Positions 13,501-23,658 of a stretch of 64,000 bases of DNA are shown here, one piece after another. The position numbers and the translations under genes are program-made. The notes under the pieces are model-generated. The model saw only the letters and a program-made list of their open reading frames with translations, was not told where the DNA came from and searched no databases. This DNA is from Cinclus cinclus (Eukaryota; Chordata; Aves; Passeriformes; Cinclidae): NCBI RefSeq assembly GCF_963662255.1, contig NC_085046.1, forward strand, positions 138,523,762-138,587,761, written 5' to 3'. The first letter of the stretch is position 1. Each line of letters starts with the position of its first letter.

Positions 13501-16289
13501 TCATTGTAATACACTCGCTTTGGACATAACAGGACCTACATTTGTTTGGAACACACTATAAAAGTGGAGGCTATTGTTTTATATAAGGAGTTCAACTGGT
13601 GACTCTCCTGAGTGACCAGTATTCAAAACCGAGGCTATGAAACACTGTCTTTGTCAGTAAAGCAGTATGTCAAAAACGTCAGGCTCTGCAGAGACTTTGT
13701 GAGGCGTTGTTGTCATTCACAAAGCAATTCAGGGGTCTAAACTACTGTTTCATTTTCAGGGGTAGGAAAATGAAATTCTGCTGAAGAGCAGTTTTAGATC
13801 TTATCAAAGAAGCGCTAAATTGAAAGTCTTCATTTATACCAGTTACATTCGCCTTGAAACTTGTACAGGGAGAAAGCAGGGAAAACTAGCTAGATACTCT
13901 CCAAATTATGTGTCTTACATTTTGGAACATTATTCACCAGACTGACAGCAAAATTTAGAGCTAACCTAAACCTGGGATGTTCCCACTGAACTACACTCTG
14001 CTTTTGACAGAATTACTAACAGCTGACTGCTAGCTAGAAAATGTATGTCCAGTACTATGTGCAAACAGGTGTTTTTACAGAAGGAACAAAACTAAGTTTT
14101 CCATGAGATTTGAACAGTGGGTGTTGTTTCAATTATGACAGTATCTTTTGAAAATTCTTCTGGTAACCTTAGTGTTTTATTTTTAACCAAGACACATGCA
14201 GACAGACAGAAAGAAAGTCAGACAGAAAGATAACTCCTACCCTCACAGGCTGCGAAGCCACTGCTGCCTACACACAGCAAACCCAACAGGCAGGCCAGAA
14301 AAAGAACGTCACATGTGCCCAGAGATCCAAAATAGAGAAAGGTCAAGTATAAGGGTCAAGATAGTTACGTGACAAGTAATGAGATTCAGCTCTGGGGAAT
14401 TTCTTTCCATTCAGTCCAATTTCATAATGTTTGTAAGTACCTTTAGGGTTCCAAGAAAACAACACAAACCTAAGTGCACCATGACAGCAGGTATAACCTT
14501 TCTGAAACCTTAGCAAAGAGGCCAAGGATGAAAGTACATCATACCCCAAAACTCTTTTTAGATACTATGTCTCCAAACTAGGTTCCCAGGTATATGAGCC
14601 AAACACACAGAATTCTGAACTATAGTTGTGCCTCCTTAAAGGGTTGTTATAAAACAGATACTTAAGATACTTTTCTAAGCTCTAGTACATCTGACAGTAC
14701 TTAAACTTCATTAATTTTACTTAAATTTCACAATAATTTTAAATAAATTGAATAATAATAATAATAAAAGAATAATGCAGCTGAATGATAATCTCTTTGG
14801 TATGTACTGTCACCAATGGATTTCAGTTCCAAGACTCATATGCCAGAGGATTATGCTGAACTTCACCAAATGCTATTACTTTGTGGGAGAACACAAATAG
14901 GCACAATGCATTTAAACAAAATCAAAATCCTGATGTGATTATTTTATGACAGCCACAGATAAGAAGCCAGGTTAGTAACCAGATATTGGTGAAATTCCCA
15001 GATTAACTTCCTGTGATTTCATATTGACAAAGCAGGCACAACGTCAGACATGGGATGAAAAAGTTGTCCTGCGTTTCAATCTGCCGACCACAAGCCTGAC
15101 AAATTTTGCTTCCCTTGCACCATTAATTACTTTGGGTTTGTTTCTCAAAAAGCTCTTTCAGAAAGTTGTACAGAGAGTAATAAACACGCATTACTCATCA
15201 GATCCTGGAAATCTCGTTGCATTTATAAAAAGCTTTCAGAATAAATGGATCTCAGTTCTAATGCTCTGCCACAACATTAATGCCGTTGTACTCACCAAAA
15301 CAAGCCAGAAGCAAGTTACTGTGCTGGCAAAAGCAAAGGCCTGCTCTGAATATTATTTTTTAATGTTTTTTTCTCTGAAAGTTTCCCTTATGTAAAAGAT
15401 GAAGAGCCTCCAAATAGATGTTACACAGGATCTCTCTGTAGGCAGGTTTTAATTAAACTGAACTCATATACAATTCCATATGACTAAATGGATTAAATAA
15501 CATTTTGACAGATTTACTGCACTGGTAACATCTCTAAATTTGCATCTGGAAATATCTTACTACATCACTAAGTAAACAAAAACTTATTAAAGCAGAGGTT
15601 TATACCAGATTTAATAACCCAACTTCTTCTGTAATAGCTACTGACACAGCAACTAATTCATCACTTTCTTGCATATGAAGCTGAATTTTCTAAGCCCAGA
15701 CAAGAACCACACACTTATGAGGATTTTTCTGTGGAGTTCACAGTGGTTTTCCTGGCTAAGAAATCCAGCCCAGTACCTGAGATACCAAGAATGCCACTGC
15801 AGCAGAGATTAGAGGCAGGCAGAGATGGAGCTTTTGTAAATCAGAAACAAACATTCCAGCCTACAGCTTCTAAATTCATTACTCGATACAGGGTTTTGCT
15901 TCAGACCAGTATGATGAGGCCTTACAAAATGAGGGAGGAAATAAAGAAAAAAAAAAACAATATAAAAGCTAATCATGCCACTACCTTGAGAACGGGATGA
16001 AAATCCCTGCTGTCTCCCTGCAGCTGGACGTGTCCACCACATTCCAAACTCACCAGGAAAGTTTGGAGAGATGAAACAAAAACGGTTTACCGAGAAAACG
16101 GAGAGAAGACAAAGCAACCCACAAACAAACAAGCAACCCCACCCCCAAAACCCCCAAACCTAAAACAAAAACCCCAGAAGAAAAGCCGTGCGTCTCTGCA
16201 GCCTGATGTCTGAAGCTGCAGTGATCCGCGAGCCTGTCTACCTCTGCGAGGGGACTCACCACAAGCGTGCAGCACAGGAACTTGTTCAT
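1139..16289 (-). CDS. TNFRSF11B: Osteoprotegerin (TNF receptor superfamily member 11B), complete coding sequence in five exons
   Basis: Joining 16260-16289, 6711-7080, 3099-3293, 2554-2778 and 1139-1527 on the minus strand gives 1209 nt: 402 codons plus TAA. All four introns have GT/AG ends and phases 0,1,1,1. The product is recognisable as osteoprotegerin along its whole length: signal peptide (about residues 1-21), four TNFR cysteine-rich domains (about 22-195), two death-domain-like repeats (about 198-365) and a basic tail with a penultimate cysteine (C401), the counterpart of the human residue used for dimerisation. There is no membrane segment, as expected for a secreted protein. In the family, OPG binds RANKL (and TRAIL) outside the cell and blocks RANK signalling, restraining osteoclast formation. 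Sequons at N152, N165 and N290 match human glycosylation sites; the human N98 and N178 sequons are absent. The reading frame shows no stop or frameshift. The species cannot be named. Confidence 0.97.
1528..2553 (-). other. TNFRSF11B: TNFRSF11B intron 4
   Basis: A 1026 bp GT-AG intron. The short open frames running into it from exons 4 and 5 stop quickly. No repeat or RNA gene was recognised. Confidence 0.9.
2554..2778 (-). CDS. TNFRSF11B: TNFRSF11B coding exon 4 (first death-domain-like repeat)
   Basis: The acceptor is CTCATTTCAG|ATGTAA and the donor ATCCAAG|GTATCT, phase 1 at both ends, 225 nt. The translation begins DVTLCEEAMFRFAVP and ends QDMVKKIIQ, nearly the same as the human first death-domain-like repeat (FRFAVP, NLPGTKV, QTFQLLKLWK motifs). 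The donor GTATCT is weaker than the other three but keeps GTA. Confidence 0.96.
2779..3098 (-). other. TNFRSF11B: TNFRSF11B intron 3
   Basis: A 320 bp GT-AG intron, the shortest in the gene. Read-through from exon 3 stops after about 15 codons. No other feature was seen. Confidence 0.9.
3099..3293 (-). CDS. TNFRSF11B: TNFRSF11B coding exon 3 (CRD3 end and CRD4)
   Basis: The acceptor is TTTCCACAG|GTACCC and the donor GGAATAG|GTGTGT, with phase 1 at both ends. The 195 nt encode about residues 134-198, including the near-invariant FFSNETSSK motif and an N-C-S sequon at N165. The exon appears one codon longer than the human exon, near its 3' end (ENTDTTPQKCGI), which accounts for 402 rather than 401 residues. 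The human N178 sequon (Asn-Ala-Thr) is Asn-Glu-Val here. Confidence 0.96.
3294..6710 (-). other. TNFRSF11B: TNFRSF11B intron 2
   Basis: A 3417 bp GT-AG intron. It contains a 241-codon open frame on the plus strand (4256-4981) with no recognised domain, in a locally GC-richer patch at about 4.45-4.95 kb. It also holds a possible fossil DNA-transposon end at about 5546-5615. The rest is AT-rich and unremarkable. Confidence 0.9.
5546..5615. mobile_element. Possible fossil pogo/Tigger-like DNA transposon end
   Basis: The segment begins ACAGTGGAACCTCATTAACC, which resembles the terminal inverted repeat of old vertebrate pogo-like elements (CAGT-g-gAACCTC...). It continues with a loosely complementary GGTTAATGAAGG about 30 bp later. 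The matching far end was not found, and the identification rests on memory of the family consensus. Confidence 0.35.
6711..7080 (-). CDS. TNFRSF11B: TNFRSF11B coding exon 2 (end of signal peptide, CRD1, CRD2 and start of CRD3)
   Basis: The acceptor is a pyrimidine tract ending TTGCTAG and the donor is GCAG|GTGGGT (phase 1). The 370 nt encode residues 11-133 plus one base of codon 134, beginning LLDISVKW. Cysteines start with the C41/C44 pair of the first TNFR repeat (CDQC) and include the CAPC and VCEC groups typical of OPG. These domains carry the ligand-binding surface for RANKL in the family. The exon is much richer in G+C and CpG than the flanking introns. The human N98 sequon (Asn-Arg-Thr) is Ser-Ser-Thr here. 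Confidence 0.97.
7081..16259 (-). other. TNFRSF11B: TNFRSF11B intron 1
   Basis: A 9179 bp GT-AG intron between the signal-peptide exon and the ligand-binding exons. It is AT-rich with a short (AAT)n run at about 14751-14769. No CR1 tail, LTR, RNA gene or supported exon was recognised. Open frames reach 127 codons (12736-13119) without domain or splice support. Confidence 0.85.
14751..14769. repeat. Short (AAT)n microsatellite
   Basis: About six AAT units occur in an AT-rich part of TNFRSF11B intron 1. Confidence 0.7.
16260..16289 (-). CDS. TNFRSF11B: TNFRSF11B coding exon 1 (start codon and first part of the signal peptide)
   Basis: This exon encodes ten residues, MNKFLCCTLV, very close to the human OPG start. 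It ends at a strong donor (GTG|GTGAGT) in phase 0. The ATG has A at -3. The frame upstream of the ATG stays open through the promoter and the poly(A) tract, so no in-frame stop marks this start. It was chosen by similarity to known OPG and because it continues in frame into exon 2. Confidence 0.95.
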
Positions 16290-16357
16290 TGTGGTCGGTG
16301 GAAGAAACCTCAGCGCGCTGGGAATCGGGCAGAGACTCAGCGCCAGGCTCCAGCAGC
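16290..16357 (-). other. TNFRSF11B: TNFRSF11B 5' untranslated region (predicted)
   Basis: This is the sequence between the ATG and the expected start site 28-35 bp downstream of the TATA-like element. The resulting length of about 65-80 nt agrees with the short 5'UTR (as I recall, 67 nt) reported for human OPG. Two upstream ATGs (16364-16366 and 16373-16375 on the plus-strand numbering) fall at or just before the predicted start. If transcription begins a little earlier they would open a 12-codon uORF ending in TGA. Confidence 0.5.
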
Positions 16358-16384
16358 TGCTTGCATTCCCAACATTAAAGACAC

Positions 16385-16397
16385 GATATATATATAG
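16385..16397 (-). promoter_or_regulatory. TNFRSF11B: TATA-like element of the TNFRSF11B promoter
   Basis: The minus strand reads CTATATATATATC about 97-108 bp upstream of the ATG. It is the only strong TATA-like sequence near exon 1 and sits at the right distance from the predicted start of transcription. Confidence 0.65.
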
Positions 16398-16459
16398 TCC
16401 CGGTGTAACAGGAAGCTTGGGCTCAGCTTTGATCACACATTCCTTGCCATGACCAAACT

Positions 16460-16509
16460 TTTCTCTCGCGCACTCCCCCTCACCTCCCCCCACCCCCCTA
16501 CTTTTTTTT

Positions 16510-16554
<45 letters not shown>
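16460..16554. repeat. Homopyrimidine/homopurine tract with C-runs and T43 in the TNFRSF11B promoter
   Basis: On the plus strand, 16460-16500 is mostly pyrimidine with C5, C6 and C6 runs at 16475-16498. A T8 run and then an uninterrupted T43 run follow at 16512-16554. On the OPG sense strand this is poly(A) followed by G6, G6 and G5 runs, about 65-160 bp upstream of the TATA-like element. The strong strand asymmetry favours nucleosome exclusion and possibly triplex or G-quadruplex structure. Homopolymer length may be imprecise in the assembly. Confidence 0.9.
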
Positions 16555-16557
<3 letters not shown>

Positions 16558-16639
16558 GAACCTGTGAAACTTGGTGACTTAATGGAACCCTTTGAGCGCC
16601 GTAACCACAGACTGGAAAATGCAGGAGGGAGTGTCAGGG

Positions 16640-17000
16640 GCTGGCCAGGGGAGGGTTTAATTGCTGTGTCTGGCGGTCCGGCCGTGCTGCCTTGCGCTCC
16701 GCTGTGCAGCGGGGCCGCAGCGCAGACTGCGGTTCCTTGGCTCGGCTCCCCGGGGGCTCCCAGCACCGAGGGCTGCCGGCGAGCGAGGGCCGGGAAGCCG
16801 AGGAGAAGGAGGGTCCCCGTTCGCTGCCCTTCCCTGCCGAGGCAGCAAGGCGAGGGACGGCCCCCGCCTCTCGCCGAGGCTGCAGCGGCCTGACGGGCTC
16901 AGCCCGGGGGAAAGGCCCGCTGTGACTTTCCAGCCGCAGTCGCGGCTTCAGTGTGCTCCTGCCCGCGGGAGAAGCGCCGCTCAGGGGGCTGTTCTTCCTT
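16640..17000. promoter_or_regulatory. CpG-rich block upstream of TNFRSF11B
   Basis: This is the only extended CpG-dense, GC-rich stretch in the spacer, with many CpGs between about 16675 and 16990. It lies 250-600 bp upstream of the TATA-like element, on the far side of the poly(T) tract. It looks like a CpG-island promoter or enhancer region. Overlapping open frames on both strands here are the usual by-product of high GC. Confidence 0.7.
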
Positions 17001-20000
17001 CCCCCAAGTTTAAGTTAGAAAAGGGCATTTTCTGAAAGCCGTAAGGATCAAACCCTGCTGTTCGTGCTTCCCGGGATTGCTGCTAGGGCTCCCTGGAAGC
17101 CGCAGGGAGCCTGAGTGTGCCAGGTGTGGAGCAGAGGAAGGGCGCAGGGAAAGAATTTCTTTTCCCAACCTGCAGATAGCTATAAAGGATTATTTGAGCC
17201 CGTGGCATCTGGGGTAGAAGCCAAGGCTGATGTGCCTCCAGATTTCACAGATGGTTTTCTCTCCCTTTTCACAGGCCAGACCAAAACCTCAGCTCTGGAT
17301 ATACCAGCTCTTGAGGCATGTGAAACCGGCGCCCCTGTTGGCACTGGGCTGAGCAGTTTTGCCCCCTTGAGTCATAAGTCTGAGCAGGATTGGCAAGAGT
17401 TTGGTGGAAAAAGCCTGCATATTCTTTCATAAAAATTCAGCTACACTGTCTGGAAACCACCATCTTCAAGGACAGCCTCACACGTGCCTCCTTACAAATC
17501 CATAGCCTTTTGAGCATGCATCAAGCATAACCTAAGGCTGAAACATGCTGGTTACATTTGTCAGGATGATAAAAATTCAAGATAATTGAATTAGTGGTAA
17601 GTTCTCTGTAAGAAGTGATGTGAAAACTGGCACAGAAAGCCTACCACCCAAAGGAGCATTGCTGATACTGGATGGGTAGCAGTCACCACTTGATTGGTAT
17701 TGTACCTGGAATGAATGATGCAAAGTTTCCTGTAATCTTTTCAGAACTTTTTAGTACTTTAGCATTTATTCTTAAATATATGTATGAACATACTGGCCAG
17801 AGATAAGCACAGTACTGCCAATAGACAATTTTTACCTGTGCATTCCTGAGTTTTCATTGTGGGGCAATGAGAAGGATTGTTCCTGACATGGACATCTTCG
17901 AGCATGTCAGGATAGCTATATGTGAATATGGTGTTCTCCATACAGGGACTAACTTCAAGTGTCAACCATAATGGTACAGCAATTCCATCAGCAGAAGTTA
18001 TTAAGTTCATAAGCAGAAGTTTAAAGTAAGCTACTTTTATCCTCTCAAAGGCCAAGAGCTGGACATGGCAAGGTGTCGCTTCTGATTGGAAGCAGCTCCA
18101 TTGTCAAGTCAGGGGATCCTGGGAGGTAGGTGAGGCTGATTGCTTTCATCTCAGATACAGCAAAAAGAAAAGCAGCAAATGCATAGCAAAGTCCCTGTAC
18201 TGTTAAATGATTTCAAGGGGCTTTGGATGGGGCTATGTCTTCTCATTGCTGTTACTAGCCATAAATGCCCAACAGCTGGCTCTGTAGGGAAGTAAAAGTA
18301 TAGCTCATAAGCCTATTTAAACATGTTAATGTGTATGGACAATAGTGTTACTATCAGAATTTTCTAGAGATGGAAATATTTTATGCAGTTATCCAGACCA
18401 GAAAACAAATTAGAAAGCCATTAAAATTCTTCATCTGAAAATGGTGCTGTTGTTAAGAAATGGGATCTTCTTCAACACAACCATTTTGTGTATATTTTTA
18501 TTCAGAATTAGATATGCTGACTTCTCTGATGAAAAGACATTTTTCATCCCTAAGCAGTGAAAAAACTGATGGAGGTTAATGAAAAGAAAACAGATCCTCC
18601 TCACACTCATTCAGCTAAATGGAAGGGGGAAAGGTATATCTGTTTCAATGATGATAACGTGTTGGTACAGCTGCTAAGGAAACCATCATCTTAACCATAC
18701 ATGAACATGAAAGTTTCAGCTATCTAATCTCATTGGAGTCTATAGAGCTGGCTGTGGATGTTAGGAGAACACTGTATGCTTGTACTTAGCATGTTTGATC
18801 CTGAAATCACATGTACACAATAAATACAGGATCCCACAATGCCATTTTCTGTGTCACTTTTCAAAGAAGAACTGCTTTAACGAGGCTTAAACTGCAGTTT
18901 GAATGTTTTCACAAGTGTTTTACAGTGTTGCCACTTTGCCTTTGGGAATTAGTTAAGATGTGCTTTTGCAGAGCATAGAATCATAGGACAAGGCAGTAAA
19001 CCCTGTAATAAACACTCGTCCGTGCTACAACGAAGTTGTTCTCAGCAGTGTTTAAAAGAACCACGTTTGTGACTACATGCCATAACATAGAAGGGATGCA
19101 GCCTGAAATTATTTTTTAAAAGTTAAGTGCCTTAAAGTATTTATCATTCATAGTATAGTTTTACAAACTGTCATAGGAAAAAAAACTAAAAAATCAGGTT
19201 TTCTTCCTTCACTAACAAATCTGAAGTGTTGAGTATTACAGGTGTTAAGTACTCCATTTCATTCCATGTTACAGGAATACAGTTAGCTTATTTTAACAGT
19301 TATTGGTTAAAAGTGATGCACAAACAGCCCTCTAGTTAATAGAAATGGTTCACTGAACTTGCAACAGTGCATAAGACTGGATAAAAAGGACAACTTGCAT
19401 TGGGCAGACTGTAGGTTACCAATACTATGTCGCTTTTAGTCTGCAGTGATGCACTTTTGCTAGGACATCAACTTATTGATTCACTAGTGGTTATATTTCC
19501 AGACAGGTATTTATATTTCCCTGGGTTTTATCCTCACTGTTTGTATTGCTGTCCTAGATGTTATTATTGTTGTAAAGTATTTTTGTTCCCATGCATCATT
19601 ATAATCACCAGGTCTATAAATGGCTTTGCTCTTCCAGCCTGTCTGATATCTGGAAAAATTCACAAGTCCCAACCAGTGAGTTGGTGCTGGCAGGTGAACA
19701 CTGCCTCACTGAGTCATCCCAATATATCAGTGTGATGTTTACTGACCCCAAGCAACAAACAGTGGGAAGGCTGTGGCTTCAGGCTTGGGACTTGGAGTTC
19801 ACCACATGTTGCATTTAGAGAACACTCAGAGACTCGTCATTAAGAGATTTATGTCAGACTAAGGGGAAGAGGAATCTCAAAGAAATCGATTGGCTCTGAA
19901 AGCAAACATATTAGTAGCTGCAAGAAGGCAACAATCTGGTATTCTACCATGCTATTATAGCTGTCTCTTAGAAATGAATTCTCTCTTTGAATTGTAAGAG

Positions 20001-22616
20001 CTGATGATCTGTACTGAGAACACTTTGAAAATGGAGGCTTAAAGAAAACTGTTAATCTGCAGGCAGTGTGGTGGTGCAGGTAGCAGGAAAGTATGTCTCA
20101 GATTTGACCAAAGTAGGAGAAAACCTTCTGCAGCTGTTATTCCATCCTTTTTCTCTCATATAACTCAGAAACCTTGGGGGTAAAGATTCCATGCCAGTAT
20201 ATACTGAAGAAAGAGAAAAGATATTTAGCTAACAATGCTGTCAAGAGAAAGCTTATACTCACATGATTATCTTTGTTTTAACTGTATGGCTTGTTTTATC
20301 TTGTAAGTGGATTTGCCACATTTTTTTGGTGTGTGTTTTTTGTTGTTGTTTGGGGGTTTTTTTGTTTGTTTTTGTTTTTTGAGACTGTCTCGTTTTGTAA
20401 GTCTAAGGCATATACATGGGGCTAATATACAAAAAGGAAAATCCCACTTGTCAGACTGTCTCCAGAGAAGGAAATACGGAGCTTTTCCTATCAAAACAGA
20501 ACTTGACTTGGATTATAGTATTGAAGGTTGCAATGAAGGAACTGGAAAATTATGTACAAAAGATGTATAGCACTATCAGCCATTTAAAAAAAATAGGAAA
20601 AAAATTAAATAGACACATCTGCTTCGATTTCAAAGTGAAGAAGGACATATATTCTTTGCTGTTTGGGCTTGACTACCTGGGGAATTAAGTCAGCTTGTGA
20701 ATTTGAAGAGTGCTGATTCCCTGTGTGGACACTGTTTGCTGGTAGATGATGTTATCTTCTCTAGTTCCTCTTCCAAGTGGATTGACACCATGTGATTCAG
20801 CTGGATTTGTGAATGTTTCATGTTGTATGAACAATTTGAACTGGGTACAGTCAGATTCCTACCTTTCAGATGACTATAATTCAGGGTAAGCATCTTTTTT
20901 GTATAGGGGCCCAAACTGCTGACATGTAAATTTACATCCCAGTCTGCTTCACAGTCACTCCAACCTACAGGCAAACCAGTGTGAGAAAAAGGAATGCTGA
21001 AGAGCTGTGAACTGAGAAATGACAATTTTATTTAGCCATTCCTGCCATTTTTGGCCTTGAATATTTTCCTAACTTGATCTCGGTGACGTCAGGAGGCTTG
21101 AGGCAATGATTCAGATCCTTCAAGTACTCAGAAACCTTAGAAGTTTTCTGAATAACTCAGTTGTAAACCCCATTTGATAAGAAGGAATTAATTGTTCCCA
21201 GAATCAACATTTCCAGTTAACACCAGTACTCCAAAAGAGAAAGAGACAGCACATATTTTACTAAAAGCTGTGGAAACTGGAACTGAAACAAGACAAGCTT
21301 TAGCCAGTAAGATTTTCTGGCTAACAGGTTTTTCTTTTTTGTCTCTACTAATTTGCTTGCTACTCTGTAATTGAAGGTCACTGGTTAAGGAAAATGGTCC
21401 TCTTAGCTCATGAGGAGTGTCTGCAATTTCATTGCTTTCAGTCTGACTTCATTGTGTATATTTGGGCAGTATTAACATGGCACAAAGTTTCCCTCCTTCT
21501 GGTTTTCCGCATACACAGGATTGTCAGGCCAGAAATTATGCCACTTTCAGCCTTCAGTGAATTTTGCATGGAGATCTGAGGGTTTTTTGCTACATGTTCT
21601 GAATTCAAATCTCTCAGTTACTGGGTTCATTCATCTGTGAACCAGCTATTGGCTTGTGCAGCTTGATGGACAGCCTGTATAATTTGCATCCAAATAGTTT
21701 CACCACCTGTGGATTGCTAGGCTCTCCCGTTTCAACCAGGGAAGTAGTTGAAGGCAGTTGTCATCTGTGAGAAGAAGCTGGCTGCTCCTGGACACAGGAC
21801 TGTGGCTATTTCTTGCGACAGTAAACATCTACAGTACAGCAGGGGCTTTCAGTGCTGAACAATCTGAAATACAGGTGAGTTAAGAGTCTGGAACCTCAAG
21901 TGTAGGCTTTGCGGAGGTTGGACAGAAAAGGCACTGTGAAAGAGTACAGTCTTTAAAAGGAATCAAACAAAATAAGAATATTTGGTATAAAAGCAATCTC
22001 TTTCAGCTGCAAATAACAAGCAAGCTGTATGACAATTCTATGAATTACATAGATACATAGATAACATTTGCAAATACAGTGATTTCAGACACAGAGCACT
22101 GCTTTTCTCCTTATTTATAGAAAGTTCCTGGCTTTGCTGTCTGTCATATCAATGCCATGCTGTTTTGAATTTCTCCAACAGCCTTTCCTTTTCCCACTGA
22201 GCTGAGTTAAAGCATTTTGTCCCCACCTTTGAGAGTGGCATGGTCCTTTCCCTTACTATTTATGTCTCTTTTCATGTGGCTCCTGTTTCCTTTCCCGTGC
22301 CACTGAGGCCAGCCTCAGCCTTGCCCATTTTTCCCCAAACACCTCTATGTCTTCATCATTCATAGATCACCCTTGAAAGAATATTGAGTGAATATAATGA
22401 ATGAATAATATAATGAATGAATATACTCTACCCATGCTTTCTGACTGGGAGCAACGAATGTTGCAGGTGTAATTGTATGCAGTATATGTAACATACGTGT
22501 GTATACATATTACAGAAAATGTATGTACTTCTCTGCCTTCTACTTGCTGGACTTTTAAAAACATTCTAAAATTTCTTATATGTGGTGCCTTCCTCAGGCA
22601 GGTTGTGCAGCACATC
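17001..22616. other. Intergenic spacer without a supported gene
   Basis: The stretch is AT-rich and mostly non-repetitive to the eye. The longest frames are about 100-110 codons (for example 17759-18055 and 20690-21025 on the minus strand), none with a recognised domain. A T/G-rich low-complexity stretch lies at about 20321-20380 and short AATG repeats at 22386-22426. Confidence 0.6.
22386..22426. repeat. Imperfect (AATG)n repeat
   Basis: AATGAATGAAT blocks are repeated with interruptions over about 40 bp. Confidence 0.6.
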
Positions 22617-22618
22617 CA

Positions 22619-22636
22619 CCCCCCCCCCCCCCCCCC
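22619..22636. repeat. C18 homopolymer
   Basis: Eighteen consecutive C residues, preceded by CCA triplets. The complementary G18 can form stacked G-quadruplexes, and the C strand i-motif structures. Length is prone to sequencing error. Confidence 0.9.
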
Positions 22637-23626
22637 ATTTACAACTATACATAGAAACAATCACAATAAAGTAACAAAATTGATGAGCACCCAACACTTC
22701 CTTCCCAAAACAGCCATTAGAATTTATTTGAAATTCCTTGTACAATGTCAGCTCTGCAGCTTCTGGCTTCAAAAGAAGTGAGTGCAGTGGTGCAAGCCAA
22801 GAAAAAAAGGAGGAACCTTTGTGAAGTAACACAGAAGGAATATGCAATTTGTGGATGATGGCAAAAGTCACTGGGAAGGCTTGCCATGTCCCTACAGAAA
22901 TAGCACATGCTCATGTACTAAATGCTCTGAAGCACTTTTTAGGTAATTTTGTTTGTGGCCAGACTTCAAGCATAATAAAGCTTTTGTCCTTTTCTTCGCA
23001 GAGAAGGTTGAAAACCAAAAACAGGAGAGGGGAGGAGATGGAAGGAATTTCAGGCTCCTCAGGCGGGGCATTCCAGCTGGTGTGGACTGTGCTACATCCT
23101 TCCTGGATGCTGCAGTGCATTCTTTTGTTTCCTCTGACCAGACATTTTCTTTTGTTTAGTCCATCAGTGCCCTGCAAAGTATGTGGTACCTCCTCTGCAA
23201 TGTGGAATGCATTGCAGAGTATCTTCGAGCTCTGAAGTTTCCCCAGACTTAGCAGTTTTATCACTTGCTGCTCTTTACTCACTGTGTTAAAAGAGCTATT
23301 AATTATTGGTTTTAATTTCTCTTATTCAGCACTGAAAAGTGAGCTAAATTAAGCTTTGGTGGAAACCAAACTAACTGTCAACTTCATGCATATGTATTTT
23401 TCATCACCATAAGCGAAGCAGGGAGAGCAGCAGCACAGATTCCAGGGCTTTACATAGCAGGGACCAGGACTTTTAAAGAGATTGTCCAAAGTCAGTGATT
23501 ACTGTCCACAAGGAAACACACTGATTTAAAGATTTTGCATCTACCATACTGTTCCTCAGTTAGCACTGGGAGTTCTCTGGGTTATGCAGTGTGAATTCTA
23601 AACATTGGACTTCTGTGTGTGTGTGC

Positions 23627-23658
<32 letters not shown>

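Noticed and set aside
16050..16766. 238-codon minus-strand open frame spanning the OPG start
   Set aside because: It contains the true first exon but reads through the donor into the intron and upstream through the promoter and poly(A) tract as a lysine run. It is open by chance and not a separate protein.
16564..17035. Overlapping open frames on both strands in the CpG-rich block
   Set aside because: High GC removes stop codons in all frames; the translations are Ala/Arg/Gly/Pro-rich without domains.
17759..18055. 98-codon minus-strand frame with several cysteines about 1.5 kb upstream of the OPG promoter
   Set aside because: No match to any family I know and no in-frame exon partners; expected by chance in 64 kb.
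18972..18990. AGCATAGAATCATAGGA resembling a CR1 tail
   Set aside because: The following bases do not continue as CR1, so the match is too short to call.
20321..20380. T/G-rich stretch as a possible retroposon tail
   Set aside because: Irregular low complexity with no element body attached.
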